Assembly: GCA_003427395.1 (NCBI GenBank)
Contig: BFEA01000019.1
Span: 1,998,400 to 2,018,900 of the forward strand
DNA from: Chara braunii
Taxonomy: Eukaryota > Streptophyta > Charophyceae > Charales > Characeae
Reading direction: 5' to 3'
Length of the DNA stretch: 20,501 bases
Part shown: positions 17,267 to 20,501 of the stretch, piece by piece
How the letters are laid out: every line of letters starts with the position of its first letter
Position numbering within the stretch: the first letter of the stretch is position 1
Position numbers and translations under genes: made by a program
Notes under the pieces: model-generated
Seen by the model: the letters and a program-made list of their open reading frames with translations, nothing else
Told to the model about the DNA's origin: nothing
Databases searched by the model: none

Positions 17267-17515
17267 GCCCTCAAGATTATCAAGAGCGACCCCACCAAGA
17301 AACAGGAGGTCCTTAACAAATTCGTCAAGGACACTCTGGGGATGGAAAGTTGGGGTCCTTCATCGGCGACACTCCCAAGCTCTGTTGGACACTGTAGAGG
17401 CGTCAGGGGGAATCACATGCAATGTCAGCAGCTCTCTCGGTGCAACCGCCTCCTTCACAGACCTCATGCATGGCCCTGGCCACCGTCTGAGTCGGGGAAG
17501 GAGGGTTTAGGGGTT
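17267..17515 (+). other. Unrecognised coding-like open stretch
   Basis: 83 codons open from the TGA at 17264 to the TAG at 17516. The first half reads ALKIIKSDPTKKQEVLNKF and has real-protein composition; the second half does not. There is no early ATG and no family is recognised. It could be an exon or a decayed transposon fragment. Confidence 0.25.
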
Positions 17516-17605
17516 TAGCAATCATTGGATGGTGTGACAGCAGATTGGCCTATGACTGGGGGTTGGGTAGGAGGTCCAGTTTCAGGGTTTAGGAAATGCT
17601 AAGCG

Positions 17606-17760
17606 TCAAACCACCAGTACATGGCCCCAGGCAACTGGAGAACCTGTTTTGATCCTCTCCGGAAATTTAGGAGGCTGAGCGCTGTAGCTAAAATGAATCC
17701 GCGGTGGACAGCCTCCAAAAGGGGCCCGCGCCCGATAGCTGGCATGTACTGGTGCTTTAA
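17606..17760. mobile_element. TTAA-type MITE C, 147 bp
   Basis: The left end ACCACCAGTACATGGCC pairs with GGCATGTACTGGTGCT. The flanks are TCAA (17606-17609) and TTAA (17757-17760), one substitution apart. The arms are more diverged than in A and B, apart from GGCCCGCGCCCGATAGCTGG, which resembles the other family members. Confidence 0.7.
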
Positions 17761-18183
17761 GATAGTTGGTTGCTTTCCAAGTATGTTTCTTGGGGCAGGT
17801 AGATTTGCTAGGGGGAGGAGACGAATACCACCAGCATACGCTTGACTGACGGTCAATCCTTCCTGCTGGGAAGCAATCAATGCTGTCAGGATTCCCTGAG
17901 CCGTAACGTGGGGAAGCGCGCTGTCGAGTTGCATTCATTTTTGACTTGCCGATGGAAAAGGAACCGTAATGCTGCTTCCCAGAATAGGAGGAGCCAAAGA
18001 AAAAACACGACGATCACCGCAGAGACTGCAGAAAACAGTGAAACCCCCTGTTGACTGTTGATGGGGACAGCATGTTATTTGGAGGACCAAAATTAGCAAA
18101 TTTATGTCGGAGGACGGTTACATGTGCGCTGAAGGAGAAACAGAAAAGAACATAAAAGGTGCAATATCAGGGGTCTAAATGTG

Positions 18184-18186
<3 letters not shown>

Positions 18187-18218
<32 letters not shown>
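18187..18218. repeat. (TC)n microsatellite
   Basis: 16 TC units followed by CC and the adapter junction. Confidence 0.97.
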
Positions 18219-18220
<2 letters not shown>

Positions 18221-18256
18221 CTGTCTCTTATACACATCTAGATGTGTATAAGAGAC

Positions 18257-18258
<2 letters not shown>
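18221..18258. other. Nextera mate-pair junction adapter (contaminant)
   Basis: CTGTCTCTTATACACATCT (18221-18239) is immediately followed by its exact reverse complement (18240-18258). This is the Tn5 mosaic end used in Nextera kits, in the head-to-head form made when mate-pair fragments are circularised. It is library sequence, not genome. Any coordinate relation across it is suspect. Confidence 0.97.
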
Positions 18259-18314
<56 letters not shown>

Positions 18315-18315
18315 T

Positions 18316-18364
<49 letters not shown>
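18259..18364. repeat. (GT)n microsatellite
   Basis: About 50 GT units with two GG interruptions (near 18306-18318). It directly abuts the adapter. Confidence 0.95.
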
Positions 18365-18365
<1 letters not shown>

Positions 18366-18796
18366 GCCATGTTAGCTATACACAAGTCCACAAAAAAAAC
18401 ATGACTGCGCCAGACTGTTCCGTCAGACTTTTCAGGAGGTTGAACCTGGACAGACAGTCTGCCCAAAATGCATTTGACTGATGGATAAGGACTCACCACA
18501 TTGCCCAGAGCTAGCGATACCCCCTGAGAAGAGTGGTCAACTTTCCTCGTCATACCAACCATGCAATCCTAGCAAACTGTTGGTCCAAACCCCTAACAAC
18601 AATTGCTGTAAGTCCAAGAAGCTATTCTGTCACAACCATAAAACCCACTCCGCACACCCACTCAGCCTTCGATACCCAATGACGAGAACGACACACCTCT
18701 GGGTTCAACCTCCTGACGAGTCGATGACGGTCCTATGAAACAGTCTGGCACAGTCATACATTGTTTTTTTTGTGGAGTTGTGTTTAGCAAGATGAC

Positions 18797-18797
<1 letters not shown>
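18365..18797. repeat. Inverted-repeat structure, arms about 85-95 bp
   Basis: The left arm 18365-18446 (CCACAAAAAAAACA, ATGACTGCGCCAGACTGTT, TCAGGAGGTTGAACC) reappears inverted at 18702-18797 (GGTTCAACCTCCTGA, AACAGTCTGGCACAGTCAT, TGTTTTTTTTGTGG) with small indels. The interior of about 255 bp is unique and non-coding. Outside the arms the microsatellites also mirror each other: (TC)n then (GT)n on the left, (AC)n then (GA)n on the right. It could be a non-autonomous transposon or a palindromic assembly join. Confidence 0.7.
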
Positions 18798-18849
<52 letters not shown>

Positions 18850-18859
18850 AGAGAGGGGC
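18798..18859. repeat. (AC)n followed by (GA)n microsatellite
   Basis: About 24 AC units to 18846, then GAGAGAGAG and GGGG. This is the mirror image of the (TC)n-CC/(GT)n arrangement on the other side. Confidence 0.95.
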
Positions 18860-19205
18860 CCTCAAACTCGTGGTATCCGGTTTTCTTTTACATTTCCATT
18901 TTCGTGGGCAAAGCCGCAACAGGTAATCTAGTTCTTCATAAAATGTTATGAGCTTGCGACAGCAGTTATCTGTTCATGCCGGCCCATGGTATGGTTGATT
19001 TGGTGATGTAGATATGAGACCCAGTTCCAAAAGTACTGGTTTGAGCTCCAAGGGGATCTGGAAGGGGTCTGGAGGGCTGTCTTGAAGCGCATTAATTCTT
19101 TTCTTATGTTTGCTTGTGTAAATTTAGACAGATGGTTATTTATGGCATAAGTTTTTCGGCGCTTGCTCATGGCTACGATAACAAAACGCCAACGTTTTCC
19201 TGCTT

Positions 19206-19417
19206 ATAAACCACCACTCCAACGCCCCGTGCACTGTTCATTTTACTTGTCTACAAGTACCGGCCCAAAATCTACAGCGTCCAGGCCCGGTAGAGGTTCC
19301 GTGGGGGAGGGTACCACAGCTATTTTTCCTCACGGCGGCACCCAGTGTGTGGATTTTAGGCTCGCAGAAATGCAGCTTTTGGTTTGTAAACATAGGTCGG
19401 ATGGAGGGGTGGTTTAA
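19206..19417. mobile_element. TTAA-type MITE D, about 204 bp
   Basis: The left end ACCACCACTCC at 19210 pairs with GGAGGGGTGGT ending at 19413. The flanks are ATAA (19206-19209) and TTAA (19414-19417). The short and diverged arms make this weaker than A, B or E. Confidence 0.5.
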
Positions 19418-19544
19418 AGCACCAGTACCTACCGCATTTTTCGTAACCCTTCCCCCCCGGGTCGAATGAATATGGACCCGACGGGCAGACCGATTCGGCT
19501 ACCGTGTTAACGGCCGCAACAACCAGTAGATACTGGTGGTCTAA
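19414..19544. mobile_element. TTAA-type MITE E, 123 bp, abutting D
   Basis: AGCACCAGTACCTACCG at 19418 pairs with CCAGTAGATACTGGTGGT ending at 19540. The flanks are TTAA (19414-19417, shared with MITE D) and CTAA (19541-19544). The shared TTAA implies that one element inserted at the other's target duplication, or that D and E are one composite element. Confidence 0.65.
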
Positions 19545-19864
19545 ATCACCATTGCAACAACACTACCGCACAAGCATGTGAAACATACAGAGTACTGTGG
19601 CAGGGAACAGAACACTCAGACAGATCATCACCAGCTCCACTGTGCAGCTCTGTGTCTCTCATTTTTTAAATGCTCAATTTTCAATTTTGCCTGCTGGTGA
19701 ACAGTTGTTGGGGTCGTGGAGGCAGTCATAAGCCAGAATGATTTTTGACCTGTGTTAAAATCTGGGCCGTCCGGCGGCCCAGCCTTCGTCCGGCAGGGGT
19801 CCCAGGCGGTCCGGCCGGTTGGGTCCCCCAATTTGGCGCCGGGCGGGCTCAGTGCAATTTCGCG

Positions 19865-19865
<1 letters not shown>

Positions 19866-19939
<74 letters not shown>
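19866..19939. repeat. poly(G), 74 bases
   Basis: Uninterrupted run of 74 G between CGCGC and ACAGG. Frames through it encode poly-Gly or poly-Pro and are not genes. Such a run is extreme for a genome and could be inflated by sequencing or assembly. Confidence 0.97.
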
Positions 19940-19941
<2 letters not shown>

Positions 19942-20340
19942 AGGCCTTTTTCGCCCAGTCGGAACATCCCTGGCCCCCATGAACACTCTGAAACATTTTG
20001 TTTCGAACTCAGGCCCAAGTGAGGCCGGGGGAAGGGCTTCTTTGGCGACTGATCTCAGCACCCGACCTGCGAAGACCGGCGGCTGCGATCAGCCGCAAGA
20101 AACGACCTCGTTTCCCCCCATGCTGGCCTACCACGCCGGGATCGAATTCGAACGTGGTATCCTCCACTGCGAAGCTGCCGTCACGAAGCCCGCCCATCGT
20201 AGCTGCCGTCTCCAAGCCCGTCGTTGTCGCTGCTCCTCCTCGTCGAGCTGCCATTGTCGCTCCCAGTCGAGCTGCCCCGACAAGAACCAATCCACATCGT
20301 CGCTGCCCGTGAAGCTGCTAGCGCCATCGGGGTGAAGCCG
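19940..20340. other. GC-rich stretch, no recognised gene
   Basis: Open frames on both strands with Ala/Pro/Arg/Val-rich translations (for example PIVAAVSKPVVVAAPPRRAA from about 20190). Short GCTGCC and GTCG motifs recur. The composition is closer to coding than the flanking repeats, but no domain or start is recognisable. Confidence 0.3.
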
Positions 20341-20501
20341 CCTGCACCTCCTCCTTCCTCTTCTTCTTCTTCTTCCCCTCCTCCTTTCGTCTTCTTCTTC
20401 TCGGCTCCTACTCCTTTCCTCCTCTTCTTCTTCTCCTCCTCCTCCTCCTTTCGTCTTCTTCTCTTCTCCTCCTCCTCCTCCTCCTTTCTCCTCCTCCTCC
20501 T
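20340..20501. repeat. (TTC/TCC)n pyrimidine tract
   Basis: Interrupted TTC and TCC triplet DNA continuing to the window end, like 9850-10057 and 10252-10552. Confidence 0.95.

Noticed and set aside
18240-18258. Natural palindromic regulatory site or Tn5-type transposon end
   Set aside because: The string is exactly the Nextera mosaic end in the mate-pair junction arrangement; a library artefact is far more likely.

Overview
The window looks like nuclear DNA of a green-lineage eukaryote. Supporting signs are an organelle-targeted bacterial-type GatB gene, TTTAGGG-type telomere-like motifs, many poly(A)-tailed retroposons and small inverted-repeat elements, and very abundant microsatellites. 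A large, repeat-rich charophyte genome such as Chara would fit, but that assignment is inference. Assembly gaps and an adapter junction show it is a draft short-read assembly.

Layout. 1-800: poly(T)/poly(A)-rich DNA with a direct repeat. 800-1650: one plausible but unrecognised exon encoding an acidic, Asn-rich protein. 1650-4800: a dense repeat field with CACGTG (G-box) palindromes and several copies of a poly(A)-tailed, SINE-like retroposon whose 3' end forms a hairpin. 4440-4551: a small TA-flanked foldback element. 5860-6200: a 103-bp tandem repeat. 6700-6984: a MITE-like fragment. 7360-8115 and 10145-10250: more SINE-like copies, one with an 11-bp target-site duplication. 8468-8622: (GA)n and (TG)n. 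9850-12175: extreme trinucleotide DNA, pyrimidine-rich on the left and purine-rich on the right, with a 56-N gap. 12314-14470 (minus): the only confident gene, GATB. 14691-14867: a TA-flanked MITE just upstream of GATB. 15110-17034: a decayed LINE, interrupted by two TTAA-flanked MITEs and ending in poly(A). 17034-17137: a fragment of nuclear 18S rRNA with its own A-tail and flanking duplications. 17606-19544: three further TTAA-type MITEs and a 430-bp inverted-repeat structure. A back-to-back Nextera mosaic-end pair (an assembly artefact) lies at 18221-18258. 19866-19939: a 74-base poly(G). 20340-end: (TTC/TCC)n.

Biology. Outside GATB the window is mostly a record of mobile-element activity. 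LINE-type machinery would explain the LINE itself, the poly(A)-tailed hairpin retroposons and the 18S rRNA fragment. A TTAA-specific cut-and-paste family (piggyBac-like target preference) repeatedly landed in the same region, including twice inside the LINE. The most interesting undescribed-looking feature is the SINE-like family whose 3' hairpin keeps its loop (GCTCTTATCA) while the stem changes sequence with compensating changes.
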